DNA of 64,000 bases. Source: CAYMPH01 sp964529415 (lineage in GTDB: Bacteria > Spirochaetota > UBA4802 > UBA5550). The DNA lies in contig CAZGWD010000019.1 of NCBI GenBank assembly GCA_964529415.1, positions 1 to 64,000 on the forward strand, written 5' to 3'. The translations under genes and the position numbers were made by a program. The notes beneath the pieces were generated by a model. It saw nothing but the letters and a program-made list of their open reading frames with translations, was not told where the DNA came from and searched no databases. Below are positions 17,242-26,783 of the stretch, one piece after another. Numbering within the stretch: position 1 is the first letter of the stretch; every line of letters begins with the position of its first letter.

Positions 17242-17672
17242 GTGCCGGAATGTCCGAAACCTCCATCATTTCTTTTTGTATTTTTTAATTCTTCAGCTAC
17301 TATAAAATCTCCGCGATAGACCCGGCTGAAAACCATCTGAGCGATTCGCATACCGTTTGTAACTTTAAACGGCTCTTTTCCGAAATTTGACATAATGATC
17401 TTTACTTCACCCCTGTAATCAGAATCGATTGTTCCTGGTGAATTTAAAAATGTTATGCCGTTTTTCAAAGCAAGTCCGCTTCTGGGCCTTATCTGCGCTT
17501 CAAATCCGAAGGGTATTTCCAAGAATATACCTGTTGGAATTAAAACTGTTTCTCCATGTTTAATGATTACCGGCTCATCAAGCAATGCGTATACATCCGC
17601 ACCAGCCGCTCCCTCGGTCTGGTAATCCGGAATAACAGCTCCTTCTTTTAAAACTATTTTTACCTGTATCAT
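17238..17672 (-). CDS. dut: dUTP diphosphatase
   Basis: The trimeric dUTPase hydrolyses dUTP to dUMP and PPi, keeping uracil out of DNA and feeding thymidylate synthesis. All five family motifs are visible in the 144-aa protein: GAAGADVYA (motif 1), RPRSGLALKNG (2), GTIDSDYRGEV (3), NGMRIAQMVF (4) and the C-terminal RNDGGFGHSGT arm (5). It overlaps rnj by 4 bases as the first gene of a coupled pair. Nothing unusual. Confidence 0.97.
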   Translation of the reverse strand: MIQVKIVLKEGAVIPDYQTEGAAGADVYALLDEPVIIKHGETVLIPTGIFLEIPFGFEAQIRPRSGLALKNGITFLNSPGTIDSDYRGEVKIIMSNFGKEPFKVTNGMRIAQMVFSRVYRGDFIVAEELKNTKRNDGGFGHSGT

Positions 17673-17690
17673 AAAATATTCTCTTTTATT

Positions 17691-19568
17691 TTAATGAAAT
17701 TCCCTCAACGACTCATGCACGCCTTTATGAATTTCATACCAGAAATTCAAAGCTGCTTCATTTTTATCTTTAGTAAATTCTTCAATCCAATTCTGCAGCT
17801 CAGGATTTCTATCTCCATCTACATCTTTTTTTCTTTTAAGAAAAGATAAAACAAAATCAATATTTCTTTCAGACTCCCAGAATACTGAAGAGTTCCTGCT
17901 GTTGATTCTGCTTGCAGTTGCTGATATTTTCAAAAGAAATTCATCCTTCAATCCATAAAGCGAGCCTATTATTTCCGGTATCATATCCTCAGCCCAGCCT
18001 CTATGGAATCTGCAGAAACCCGCATTATCCAGAACAAGTTCCTTTATCATCCGCTCTGCATTTTTTCTTCCGAGTTCTCTTGGCGGAACAAAATCATTGG
18101 CGTAATGCATGTAATATTTTCCCATAATCGGCATTGGAGAAAGCACGCCTGCATTCCAGTACTGGTTAGGAACCATCCAGCCTTTTCTTGCAAAGGATGT
18201 AAAAACAAATTTATCCAAAATCTGCCTGCCCTTCAGCCTGGCAACTTTTCTCGCAAATTTTCTTGCGCCTTCTGTTAAATCAACAAGACCGCGTTTGGTA
18301 ATAATTGAATCAAGCATCTCAATTCCAAGGTCTGCATTATTCATCGAGTCATTAATCAAGTCAAAATTTTCCTGAGTAAACTTCGGCTGTTTTGTTACTC
18401 CAAGTTCTTCCTTTGAAAATAAATTAACATTCATGCAGTCCATCATCCAGGAAAGAACTCCTCCTGCTGAAATTCCGTCAAAACCGAGCATGTCCGCATG
18501 ATGATTGAGTTTCTCCGCTGCTCTCTGGTCAAAAATTCCGCACAATGGACCCATTGTCTGATACGGTTCGTAATCTTTTTTAAATTCGTTGTTCATTTTT
18601 TTACACACGGCAACGCAGGGCTCTCCGCATGTTTTCTGCTGCTTTTTATCTATAGTCTCTTCGTTAAACTGCTTTAAATAATGATCAATGATAAAATTTT
18701 TATGAATATCAACCCGTTCAGTTTCCTGCATATATACAGATTTGTAATTAAAAGCTAAAAGCTTTCCGCCCACGGAAGAGTAATTAACCCCGAATGTTCC
18801 ACCTGTGTTGAAAGTCGGATCGTACCTGTATTTCGTTGTTGCTTCAAGATCTTTGGCTGCGAGTTTTTTATTGAATCTGTCCTCAAACCATTCATCAGCT
18901 ACTTTTCTGTCCCTGAAGTCCTCATCAATGAATGTTCCGCCATATATAATTGATGCAATTCCATGCTCCATTAAAAGTTTTGTTCCGAATCCACCCCTGC
19001 CTGCCCAGGTATCAACAAAAGATAGTTTGCCCTTGATTACAGGAACTGAAGCAATAGCGCCGAAATCAGTGTGCATTGAAGCCGGACCTACAGCAAGGAT
19101 TCTCGGATCAGTGCTGTATCTATCTGCAAATGCTTTATAGGTATAATCCATAAGCGAATATATGCCCTTCCTGCCTTCAGTCCAGATCTGATTCAAATCA
19201 ACCGGTAGGCATTCTATCTGGATTTCCTCGCCATTTATCCTGTTAAGATAAACTGATACAGGCACCGGAGATTTATTTACAATGGCTATTAAATTTATTC
19301 CAAGATTGCTGAAAACAAGACCTGCTCCGCCCATTGATGAAATGTAAAAACCTCCCCAGCATGGAGAAAAGCCGTTTACAATAAGCCTGTTTGATCCGGG
19401 GAAAATTGACCCTGCAAGTAGGCCGGTTCCTATATTCAGACTTTTATATTTCCCGGCAAGATGAAGACCGAGATCCACAGGACCGAAAAAATCCCCTATT
19501 TTATATTTTTTTATTTTATAAAACCCGGTATGTGCATCAATAAAAAGAACTCTGAGATTTGATTCCAT
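17691..19568 (-). CDS. aor: Tungsten-type aldehyde:ferredoxin oxidoreductase family protein
   Basis: The 625-aa protein has the AOR N-terminal domain (GGFYISSMGGAGLVFSNLG; tungstopterin-binding) and the all-helical C-terminal domains with MLGFDGISAGGVLSW. AOR enzymes oxidise aldehydes to acids using ferredoxin and occur almost only in anaerobes. The cluster cysteines C314, C318 and C322 are spaced CX3CX3C instead of the common CX2CX3C. A fourth candidate lies near residue 540 (GFCRFHR). The altered spacing may mark an uncharacterised subfamily. It is monocistronic; no tungstate transporter or pterin genes are nearby. Confidence 0.9.
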   Translation of the reverse strand: MESNLRVLFIDAHTGFYKIKKYKIGDFFGPVDLGLHLAGKYKSLNIGTGLLAGSIFPGSNRLIVNGFSPCWGGFYISSMGGAGLVFSNLGINLIAIVNKSPVPVSVYLNRINGEEIQIECLPVDLNQIWTEGRKGIYSLMDYTYKAFADRYSTDPRILAVGPASMHTDFGAIASVPVIKGKLSFVDTWAGRGGFGTKLLMEHGIASIIYGGTFIDEDFRDRKVADEWFEDRFNKKLAAKDLEATTKYRYDPTFNTGGTFGVNYSSVGGKLLAFNYKSVYMQETERVDIHKNFIIDHYLKQFNEETIDKKQQKTCGEPCVAVCKKMNNEFKKDYEPYQTMGPLCGIFDQRAAEKLNHHADMLGFDGISAGGVLSWMMDCMNVNLFSKEELGVTKQPKFTQENFDLINDSMNNADLGIEMLDSIITKRGLVDLTEGARKFARKVARLKGRQILDKFVFTSFARKGWMVPNQYWNAGVLSPMPIMGKYYMHYANDFVPPRELGRKNAERMIKELVLDNAGFCRFHRGWAEDMIPEIIGSLYGLKDEFLLKISATASRINSRNSSVFWESERNIDFVLSFLKRKKDVDGDRNPELQNWIEEFTKDKNEAALNFWYEIHKGVHESLREFH

Positions 19569-19754
19569 GTTTTTCCAATAGGATAAGTTTATAATTTCAG
19601 CCGGAAATCGCTATTATTTGCTAATGTTTACCATTTAAAGTCAAGACAATAAATATAAGGCTTTAATTTGAATATTTAAAAAATATTAATTTATTATTGA
19701 TAATTATTTCACTTTATGTCACATTCGTCAAATATTTTATTTGCGGAGATTTAT

Positions 19755-20198
19755 ATGAAAATAGCAATAGGCTCTGATCACGCAGGAGTGCTTTTAAAAA
19801 AATTAATAATTGAAAAATTCAAAGATATTGATTTTGATGATGTAGGCACTCATTCTGAGGAATCCTGTGATTATCCGGACTACGCGGCAAAAGCCTGCTA
19901 CAAGGTTCGAGATGGTTTTGCAGATGCAGGCATTGTGATTTGCGGAAGCGGTGTCGGCATATCAATAGCTGCAAATAAAGTTAAGGGAATCAGGGCTGCT
20001 CTGTGCTTCAACAGCTACATGGCAGAAATGTCTAAAAGGCACAACAATGCAAATGTTCTGGCTCTCGGAGCAAGGGTTATCGGTCAGGATGTTGCTCTTG
20101 ATATAGTCGAGAAATGGATCAATTCTCCGTTTGAAGGCGGCAGGCATCAGAACCGCATTGATAAAATTACAGGGATAGAGAATAAAGAGTGTCAGTAA
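19755..20198 (+). CDS. rpiB: Ribose-5-phosphate isomerase B
   Basis: The 147-aa enzyme interconverts ribose-5-phosphate and ribulose-5-phosphate in the pentose phosphate pathway. MKIAIGSDHAG opens the protein, and CDYPDYA, GIVICGSGVGISIAANK and HNNANVLALGAR follow, with the catalytic Cys in ICGSG. The start is at 19755, where GGAG precedes the ATG; the frame extends 13 codons upstream without a ribosome site. The last 10 bases overlap the next gene. A galactose-6-phosphate isomerase subunit is less likely. Confidence 0.94.
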   Translation: MKIAIGSDHAGVLLKKLIIEKFKDIDFDDVGTHSEESCDYPDYAAKACYKVRDGFADAGIVICGSGVGISIAANKVKGIRAALCFNSYMAEMSKRHNNANVLALGARVIGQDVALDIVEKWINSPFEGGRHQNRIDKITGIENKECQ

Positions 20199-21874
20199 AA
20201 TTTTACACAAAAACATTTTCCGCAATAATACTTTCATTATTTGTGATGTTTCCTGTTATAGAAACTTCCAGCGATATTCCTTTTGACATTGCTCCGTCGA
20301 AACATCATCATAATGTAAAAATAATAAAACTCCCGTCTTCAAAGGATGCGTATTCTATAGCTGATCTTACATATCAGAAAAGTTCCATTCCATATTATTC
20401 AGACATGGTTCTGTCATTTAACTATTCCCCTGACAGGCTTTACAGGGACGACACAAAAAAATATATAATCAAATCATCATCCTATGCTTTTACTAAAGGA
20501 AAAGGTTCAATAGGAACAGGGTCTGCGCATTTTTTCAGAACAGGCGACGGAATTGAGATTGAAAATTCAAAAAATCTCTGGCTTGGCTCATGTGATGATC
20601 TTGGATCATTTGCAATTGAGATGAGAATCAGGGCTGATGTAGTGCGTGACGGTAGCGTCCTTTTTTCAAGAATAGGTTACATTTCCGGAGCGAAAAAAGG
20701 AATTGAAATTACCCTGAACAGAGGAAGAGTCACTGCTGCTTTTTACGGAATTTTTGAAAGGCCGGACGGTAAAAGGCACGATGTATTTTTAAACAGGGGA
20801 AAAACTATTGTTAAGGATAAATGGCATCATTTCAGCCTGAGTTTCGACAGAATGTCCGGAAAGCTTGCCAAATTCATCGACGGCGATGAAGACGAATCTA
20901 TCTATGTAACAGACTCAGGTTCTCCGGACAATGGAATTTTTATTCCTTATTTCGGTCAACCTGCAGGCGATGATAAAATCAGCTGCACTGATCTTCCGCC
21001 GGTTTATATTGCAAGAAATTTCTCCGGATTCATAGATGAACTGCGCATATCGTATTTGTCATTTGAAGAGCTGAAGAAACGAACAGCAATTGCAAATAAA
21101 AAATACAGGCCCGTTGATAATGCAGGTAAGATTCCTTTAAATATTGAAGGTGTTGTAACGAGCCCTGTATATATATTTCCAGGCACAGGAACACTTGTAA
21201 AATTATTCAAGTGGGAGGAGATTGTTCCAGAGAACGCGTTTGTGTGGATGGAATTCCGCATCAGCGACAATCTTTTTTACTGGACTGATACAGATCTCAA
21301 GTGGTACAGGATAAAAAATAATCAGAGAGGCATATTTCTTAAAGAAGCTGGAGGTGAATATCTCAGGGGGAAATACTACCAGTGGAGACTGCATCTTGTA
21401 CCGTCTCCGGACGGTAAAAAATCTCCTGCAGTTTATGATATTGGCCTGAGCTACCAGCTCGACACAGCTCCGAGAATTCCGGATTTTGTGGAAATCACAA
21501 AAGCTAAAAGCGAAGAAATCTCAATCAAATGGAAAAAAAATGTTGATCCGGATATTAAAGGATACAGAATTTATTACGGAACAAAACCCGGAAAATATGA
21601 CGGCATAATAACACATACAGGCGGCAAACCGATCTCCAATGAACTTTCAAACAGCAATTATATCGAAATAAAAATAAACAATGCACTTATTGATGAAAAC
21701 AGAAAACTTGATACCAAAGGCCTTTTCACTTACCCTGAACTTAAAAATACAGTTCTATACTTTTTTGCTGTGAGCGCTTATGACTCATATAAACCTGGAA
21801 CGCCTCACAACCATGAATCTGCACTTTCAAAACAGGTTTCTGCCAGACCATTTGCCGGATCGGAAATAGATTAA
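20189..21874 (+). CDS. Secreted LamG/FN3-domain protein
   Basis: The 561-aa exported protein has a signal peptide at residues 1-27. A concanavalin-like LamG domain spans about residues 100-285 (ends GFIDELRISYLSFEEL), an unassigned beta region follows, and a fibronectin type III domain lies at about residues 435-545 (ISIKWKKNVDPDIKGYRIYYG). LamG/FN3 combinations bind carbohydrates or surface ligands. The start is a GTG that overlaps the rpiB frame by 10 bases. It is probably co-transcribed with rpiB and cca, an unexpected companion for housekeeping genes. Confidence 0.7.
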   Translation: MSVKFYTKTFSAIILSLFVMFPVIETSSDIPFDIAPSKHHHNVKIIKLPSSKDAYSIADLTYQKSSIPYYSDMVLSFNYSPDRLYRDDTKKYIIKSSSYAFTKGKGSIGTGSAHFFRTGDGIEIENSKNLWLGSCDDLGSFAIEMRIRADVVRDGSVLFSRIGYISGAKKGIEITLNRGRVTAAFYGIFERPDGKRHDVFLNRGKTIVKDKWHHFSLSFDRMSGKLAKFIDGDEDESIYVTDSGSPDNGIFIPYFGQPAGDDKISCTDLPPVYIARNFSGFIDELRISYLSFEELKKRTAIANKKYRPVDNAGKIPLNIEGVVTSPVYIFPGTGTLVKLFKWEEIVPENAFVWMEFRISDNLFYWTDTDLKWYRIKNNQRGIFLKEAGGEYLRGKYYQWRLHLVPSPDGKKSPAVYDIGLSYQLDTAPRIPDFVEITKAKSEEISIKWKKNVDPDIKGYRIYYGTKPGKYDGIITHTGGKPISNELSNSNYIEIKINNALIDENRKLDTKGLFTYPELKNTVLYFFAVSAYDSYKPGTPHNHESALSKQVSARPFAGSEID

Positions 21875-21876
21875 TA

Positions 21877-23274
21877 ATGAGTAAATTAAAATTAAAAATT
21901 CCAGGTCAAATAAAATCTGACCTGGATAATATTTCTTCCACTTTGGATAAAAAAGGTTTTGAATGCTATATGGTAGGCGGCTCTGTGCGCGACCTCCTCC
22001 TCGGCATTGATTCTTTTGATTATGATTTTGCAACCAATGCCCGCCCGGAACAGATAATGAAACTTTTTCCGAGAGTTGCACCAACAGGAATTAAACACGG
22101 TACAGTTACTATTCTCACGGGCTCAGGCGAATATGAAGTTACAACCTTCAGGTCAGATGGAGATTATTCCGACGGCCGCCATCCGGATAAAGTATATTTT
22201 TCAGATACTCTTGATGAAGATGTCAGGCGCCGCGATTTCACAATTAACGGACTTGCTTATGATTTAAAAAATGATAAAATCATAGATCTTGTTGGAGGGC
22301 TCTCTGATCTTGAAAATAAAATTATTAGGACTATAGGTGATCCGGTTGAAAGATTCAGCGAAGACGGACTCCGCACTTTACGCGCCTGCAGATTTTCAAG
22401 CAAACTTTCTTCGCTTGGTTTTACCATTGATGAAGAAACATTCAATGCAATATCAAAAACAAATGAAATTGTAAAAAAAGTATCTGCTGAAAGAATACGC
22501 GATGAACTTTTAAAAATTCTGCAGACTCCGATTCCATCTGTAGGAATTGAAAGCATGCGTAAATGCGGCCTTCTGAATCTGATTCTGCCTGAGCTTGATA
22601 TAGCTCACGGAGTTGATCAGAATAAATATCACATGCATGATGTTTACTGGCACAGCCTCTACACCTGCGATGCCGCTCCAATTGAAATACCGCTTATAAG
22701 ATTCACAGCGCTTCTTCATGATATAGGCAAAGTTCCTTCCAGGGGAACAGGAGCTGACGGTGATTTCACTTTTTACAACCACGAAATTGTCGGCACAAGA
22801 ATGCTGAAGAAAATAATGAAACGCCTGAAATTTTCGAATGAAGATATTGAAAGAGCATGCAATCTGTCAATAAATCACATGTTTCATTACAAGGATGAAT
22901 GGACAGACGGTGCAGTACGCCGCTTTATGCGCAAAGTCGGAGTTGAAAACATTGATGAGCTGTTCAGGTTGAGAATGGCAGACAGGCAGGGAAATGGTTC
23001 GCGCGAAGGACTTCCTGCTCCGATTTTAAAACTGCAGGAAAGAATTAAGAAAATTATAACTGAAGAAAATGCAATTACAGTGCGGGATCTCAACATCAAT
23101 GGAAATATACTGATGGAACAGTTTAAGCTCAAACCAGGCCCGGTAATTGGAAGAATTCTTAACGAACTTCTTGAAATAATTCTCGATGAACCCGATAAAA
23201 ATAATCAGGAAATATTGCTTGAAATGTCACGCGGTATAATCGATAATATCAGCAAGGAAAAGATAATAGATTAA
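21877..23274 (+). CDS. cca: CCA-adding tRNA nucleotidyltransferase with HD domain
   Basis: The 465-aa protein has a class II nucleotidyltransferase head: VGGSVRDLLLG near residue 32 and DYDFATNA with the two metal-binding Asp. RRRDFTINGLAYD and ERFSEDGLRTLRACRF follow, then an HD phosphohydrolase domain with LLHDIGK near residue 280. It adds or repairs the tRNA 3' CCA, which none of the three tRNAs here encodes. The HD domain is found in many bacterial versions. A poly(A) polymerase of the same family cannot be excluded. It starts two bases after the LamG gene. Confidence 0.9.
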   Translation: MSKLKLKIPGQIKSDLDNISSTLDKKGFECYMVGGSVRDLLLGIDSFDYDFATNARPEQIMKLFPRVAPTGIKHGTVTILTGSGEYEVTTFRSDGDYSDGRHPDKVYFSDTLDEDVRRRDFTINGLAYDLKNDKIIDLVGGLSDLENKIIRTIGDPVERFSEDGLRTLRACRFSSKLSSLGFTIDEETFNAISKTNEIVKKVSAERIRDELLKILQTPIPSVGIESMRKCGLLNLILPELDIAHGVDQNKYHMHDVYWHSLYTCDAAPIEIPLIRFTALLHDIGKVPSRGTGADGDFTFYNHEIVGTRMLKKIMKRLKFSNEDIERACNLSINHMFHYKDEWTDGAVRRFMRKVGVENIDELFRLRMADRQGNGSREGLPAPILKLQERIKKIITEENAITVRDLNINGNILMEQFKLKPGPVIGRILNELLEIILDEPDKNNQEILLEMSRGIIDNISKEKIID

Positions 23275-23277
23275 TTT

Positions 23278-23802
23278 ATGAGAAAAATTTTACCCCTAAT
23301 TTTTATATCTTTACTGATCCTTCTTGCCGGATGCTCAAAAGAAAAAGATGAGGCAGAACAGGCGCTGATAGATCAGAAACCCATAGAGGAAGCTGTTCCG
23401 CAGAATCTTGATCCGATTGATTTTAAAGATCTTCCGGGAAAATGGTCTTTGCGTTTCACCGGAAATTACGGGTACGAATTCAGATTCAATAAAAACTATA
23501 AAGCACTGGTTGTAATATATCTCGGAAATTCATCACTGCTTTTCAATGGAGTATATACGATTGAAAACGGCAATCTTAAAATAAACATATATGAAATGAA
23601 AAATGAAGATAGATCTGAAAATATCAACATTTATTCAAATTTTGTAAAGGCAAAATCATCTTATTTTTTATTCAAAGCCGGCATAAATAAAAAGCCAGGC
23701 ACGAATAAAATGCTTGTGCTGCGTCCGTCAAATATTATAATAGATGGAATAAATTCAGACGGATATTTTGAACCAGTTTTAAAATTAAAACCTTCTCCAT
23801 AG
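23278..23802 (+). CDS. Predicted lipoprotein with lipocalin-like beta domain
   Basis: The 174-aa lipoprotein has a clear lipobox (LLAGC, C19), then a charged linker to about residue 45. A beta-rich domain follows, beginning DLPGKWSLRFTGNYGYEFRF and continuing with a strand pattern seen in lipocalin-like (FGxY..NG.L) domains. It follows cca by three bases and precedes the GDPD gene by 18. It may be an envelope ligand-binding protein; no specific family was recognised. Confidence 0.65.
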   Translation: MRKILPLIFISLLILLAGCSKEKDEAEQALIDQKPIEEAVPQNLDPIDFKDLPGKWSLRFTGNYGYEFRFNKNYKALVVIYLGNSSLLFNGVYTIENGNLKINIYEMKNEDRSENINIYSNFVKAKSSYFLFKAGINKKPGTNKMLVLRPSNIIIDGINSDGYFEPVLKLKPSP

Positions 23803-23820
23803 AGGAATCCGAATAGAATA

Positions 23821-24591
23821 ATGAAAAATCTGACTGTAATCGGACATAGAGGATTCAGAGCAAGATTTCCGGAAAATACCTCAATATCATTCCTGAAAGC
23901 ATTCGAACATGGAGCTGATGGAATTGAATGCGATATCCAGAAAACGAAAGACAATGAATATGTAATAATTCATGATGACACAATAGATAGAACCTGCAGC
24001 GGATCAGGAGATGTTTCCAATTTAAATCTTGCTGAATTAAAAAAATTTAATTTTAACATGAGGATTTCATCCCATCCTGAAAAAATCATAACTCTTAAAG
24101 AACTTTTAAATCTTATTCCTGCGGATAAATTTATAAATCTTGAATTAAAAGAGGAAACCCTGACCCCGGAAGATTCAGAAAAAATTTATACTATTGCAAA
24201 AAACAATTTCAAACTGGAAAAAATTCTATTTTCCTCATTCGAAGCAGATCTGCTTTATTTTTTCCGGGATAATAACATAACGTTCGGTCTGCTTCTGGGT
24301 GATAAATCATTTAAACGCGGAATTATAAAAACAATAAAAAGTATCAAAAATCTTCATCCTGATTTTATCAATCTTCCGGTAAGTCCAATTAATTTTCCTG
24401 GCTCATTTATTTATGGACTTTTTATAAAACAGATCCGGAGATTTTCTAAAAAAATTCTCTTCTGGACAGTAAATTCAAAGAAAGAACTGCAGTTTGCATT
24501 AAAGTATTCCCGTCATATTATTACAGATGATCCGCCGATGATAAAAAAATTATTACCTGAGCTTAAAAAAAAACAGGTGCGGGAAAGTTAA
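23821..24591 (+). CDS. Glycerophosphodiester phosphodiesterase
   Basis: The 256-aa TIM-barrel enzyme releases sn-glycerol-3-phosphate from deacylated phospholipids. The N-terminal GHRGFRARFPENT contains the catalytic His and substrate Arg. GADGIECDIQKTKD and VIIHDDTIDRT carry the metal ligands and second His, and LNLELKEE follows in place of the usual NiElK. No signal peptide, so cytoplasmic (UgpQ-like) rather than periplasmic GlpQ. It is the last gene of the rpiB-to-GDPD plus-strand run and ends in a 4-base overlap with a convergent gene. Confidence 0.92.
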   Translation: MKNLTVIGHRGFRARFPENTSISFLKAFEHGADGIECDIQKTKDNEYVIIHDDTIDRTCSGSGDVSNLNLAELKKFNFNMRISSHPEKIITLKELLNLIPADKFINLELKEETLTPEDSEKIYTIAKNNFKLEKILFSSFEADLLYFFRDNNITFGLLLGDKSFKRGIIKTIKSIKNLHPDFINLPVSPINFPGSFIYGLFIKQIRRFSKKILFWTVNSKKELQFALKYSRHIITDDPPMIKKLLPELKKKQVRES

Positions 24592-25004
24592 CGCCAGAAT
24601 TTTATTGCAGCAATTATAATTCCCGAGCAACTTAAAGTTATACCGAAAGACCAGATCATAAAACGGTCCATTCTGGTTGTAAGTAAATCAAAGCGTTTGT
24701 CTGATGCTTCAAATCTTTTATCAACTGAATCAAATCGGCGGTTCATTTCATCTAAAATTGAAACAAATCTTTTATCAACTGCGTCAAATCTATCATTAAA
24801 CCGTTTATTCATATCATCAAAGCGTTTATTCATATCCTCAAAACGTTTATTCATATCCTCGAAGCGCATGTTCATTGCATCAAAACCCATTTTCATGAGT
24901 TCCCGCTGGTGTCTCAGCTCGGTTTCAACATGGAGAAACCGTTCAGAATAATAATCTTCAACAGTAATTGTCTGGGATTTTAATGTTTTCCTGGGCATTG
25001 TCAT
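24588..25004 (-). CDS. Coiled-coil protein with C-terminal membrane anchor
   Basis: The protein (138 aa from the preferred start) consists of a long heptad-like coiled coil built from repeats of the pattern F(E/D)DMNKRF and FDxVDKRF, about ten copies. A single C-terminal transmembrane helix (FMIWSFGITLSCSGIIIAAIKF) follows. Similar tail-anchored coiled coils are common, often encoded near mobile or stress genes, with unknown function. I prefer the ATG at 25004, with GAGG upstream; 25016 is also possible. The internal DNA repeats could expand or contract by slippage. Confidence 0.7.
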   Translation of the reverse strand: MTMPRKTLKSQTITVEDYYSERFLHVETELRHQRELMKMGFDAMNMRFEDMNKRFEDMNKRFDDMNKRFNDRFDAVDKRFVSILDEMNRRFDSVDKRFEASDKRFDLLTTRMDRFMIWSFGITLSCSGIIIAAIKFWR

Positions 25005-25279
25005 TTTCAACCTCATTTATTCAGTATCTTATTGTTTTTTTTGTCAAGTTTTCTTTTATAAAAACAACGTCATGGGTATATATATTAATACGATCAGTAA
25101 CGGATTATTAAAAATAATTTTAAGTTTTTAAATTTAAATTTTTATCCGGTAAATTTAAATTTACTTGAAAATTTTTAGCTTGAAAAAAATCACCTCTAAA
25201 AAAGAATAGCAGAACTTGACAATTCTGTTTATTATGAATGAAATTATTCATTTCCTCAATTTATTCATACGGAGAAAAT

Positions 25280-26284
25280 ATGAAAAAAGTTTTAATCACC
25301 GGCGCAACCGGTTTTATTGGAAAACATCTCGTTAAAGCGAATCTCAGGAAAAAGAATAAAGTCCGCGTACTTGTTAGAGAAGGAAATCCGGCTATTCCTG
25401 ATTTAAAAAAGAAGGGAGTTGAAGTTTTCATCGGCGATATAATGGATTACAATTCAGTTTTTAAAGCTGCTAAGGGTATAGAAATTTTTTTTCATCTTGC
25501 AGGTACTGTAACTGACTGGGCAACAAAAAGCGCATATGAAGTAAATATAAAAGGCACGGAAAACGCCTGCAGAGCAGCTACTGATGTAAAAGTTAAACGC
25601 TTTGTAATGATAAGCACAAACGATGTATTCGGCAGAATTGAAGGACCTGTGATCGATGAATCATTTCCTCTGACAAAATATAATGAGCCGTATCCTGATA
25701 CAAAACTTGAGGCTACAAAAATCTGCCACAACTATTATGAATTTGAAAATCTTCCTGTAACAATGGTTTATCCATGCTGGGTTTACGGCGAGGGCGATAC
25801 ATCATTCATACCTCCTTTTGCTGATGCAGTGTACACAAAAGATTTAATTTTCTGGAGAAAGGATGTAACTGTCTGGCCTACATACATAGATAATTTAATT
25901 GATATTATGATGCTGATATCAGAAGATAAACGCGCAGTTGGTCACGGGTATCTTGTCCACGACGGAGAATCAACAACATTGCAGGAATTGTGCAGGGTAA
26001 TTGCAAAGACCCTGAATGTTCCTCCAATCAATACTCACATCCCTTATTTTGCAGCTTATGCAGCCGGATTTGTAATGGAAATAATTTGGAGAATTACCGG
26101 TAAAACAACAAGGCCGCTCCTGACAACATATGCAGTAAAAAATTTAGGCTCTCGTCTGAAATTTTCTATAGCTAAAGCTGAAAGAGAACTTGGATGGAAA
26201 CCTAAAATATCGTATAAAGAAGGCCTTAAAAATGCTATGGAATGGCTCAATACTATGGATATAAAAAAACTCAAAGTAAAATAA
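25280..26284 (+). CDS. NAD(P)-dependent sugar/sterol epimerase or dehydrogenase (SDR)
   Basis: The 334-aa extended short-chain dehydrogenase has the nucleotide-binding GATGFIGKHL at residues 8-17, FFHLAGTV, and SxxxVFG with the catalytic Ser. The expected YxxxK is present as YPDTK (EPYPDTKLEATK). It resembles 3-beta-hydroxysteroid dehydrogenase/nucleoside-sugar epimerases. Start at 25280 is supported by GGAG seven bases upstream. It is followed 19 bases later by a small membrane protein. Substrate unknown; a role in hopanoid, sugar or lipid modification is possible. Confidence 0.85.
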   Translation: MKKVLITGATGFIGKHLVKANLRKKNKVRVLVREGNPAIPDLKKKGVEVFIGDIMDYNSVFKAAKGIEIFFHLAGTVTDWATKSAYEVNIKGTENACRAATDVKVKRFVMISTNDVFGRIEGPVIDESFPLTKYNEPYPDTKLEATKICHNYYEFENLPVTMVYPCWVYGEGDTSFIPPFADAVYTKDLIFWRKDVTVWPTYIDNLIDIMMLISEDKRAVGHGYLVHDGESTTLQELCRVIAKTLNVPPINTHIPYFAAYAAGFVMEIIWRITGKTTRPLLTTYAVKNLGSRLKFSIAKAERELGWKPKISYKEGLKNAMEWLNTMDIKKLKVK

Positions 26285-26303
26285 ATTTACACGGAGGAAT
26301 CTC

Positions 26304-26762
26304 ATGGCTAAAAAAACTGATTCAAGCAAAACAAAAATCATTAAAAAAAATATATCCGGATCAGGAAATATTGAATCAAATAATTTAATAATTACCGGGC
26401 AGATTTTAACAGGAGCAGGCTTAATTGTTTTCTGGATATTATTCTTCACAGTCGGCATGATAGATAAAAACGTTGCTCCTGACTGCTATTTTCAATATGA
26501 ACACGCATTTCCCCCAGCGGATATAATACTTGCTTCAGGTTTAATTCTCTCGAGCTTTCTGCTGATAAAAAAACTTCCTATAGGAAAAACAGTCTCTCTT
26601 GTCTGTGCAGGGGCTCTGATTTTTCTCGGCCTGCTCGATTTCAGCTTTAATCTTCAGAATAAAGTTTATTTGATATCACTGGCAGAAGCAATTTCAAACG
26701 GCTTTATCAATGCATGGTGTGTGTTTTTTGGTTTGGTAATATTCATAAAATTTAGAAACTAA
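26304..26762 (+). CDS. Four-helix membrane protein, unknown function
   Basis: The 152-aa protein has a polar, Lys/Ser-rich N-terminus of about 30 residues, then four hydrophobic helices (about residues 31-50, 74-91, 97-113 and 128-148). Between helices 1 and 2 lies an acidic/aromatic loop with one Cys. No family recognised. GGAGG precedes the ATG. It sits between the SDR gene and the fakA-like gene with gaps of 19 and 21 bases, so the three are likely one operon. Confidence 0.65.
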   Translation: MAKKTDSSKTKIIKKNISGSGNIESNNLIITGQILTGAGLIVFWILFFTVGMIDKNVAPDCYFQYEHAFPPADIILASGLILSSFLLIKKLPIGKTVSLVCAGALIFLGLLDFSFNLQNKVYLISLAEAISNGFINAWCVFFGLVIFIKFRN

Positions 26763-26783
26763 TATAAACCCGGAATTTTAATA

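Noticed and set aside
24588..25004. Short tandem repeats that might suggest a CRISPR-like array
   Set aside because: They encode heptads of a coiled coil in one frame, have no unique spacers, and no cas genes are present.
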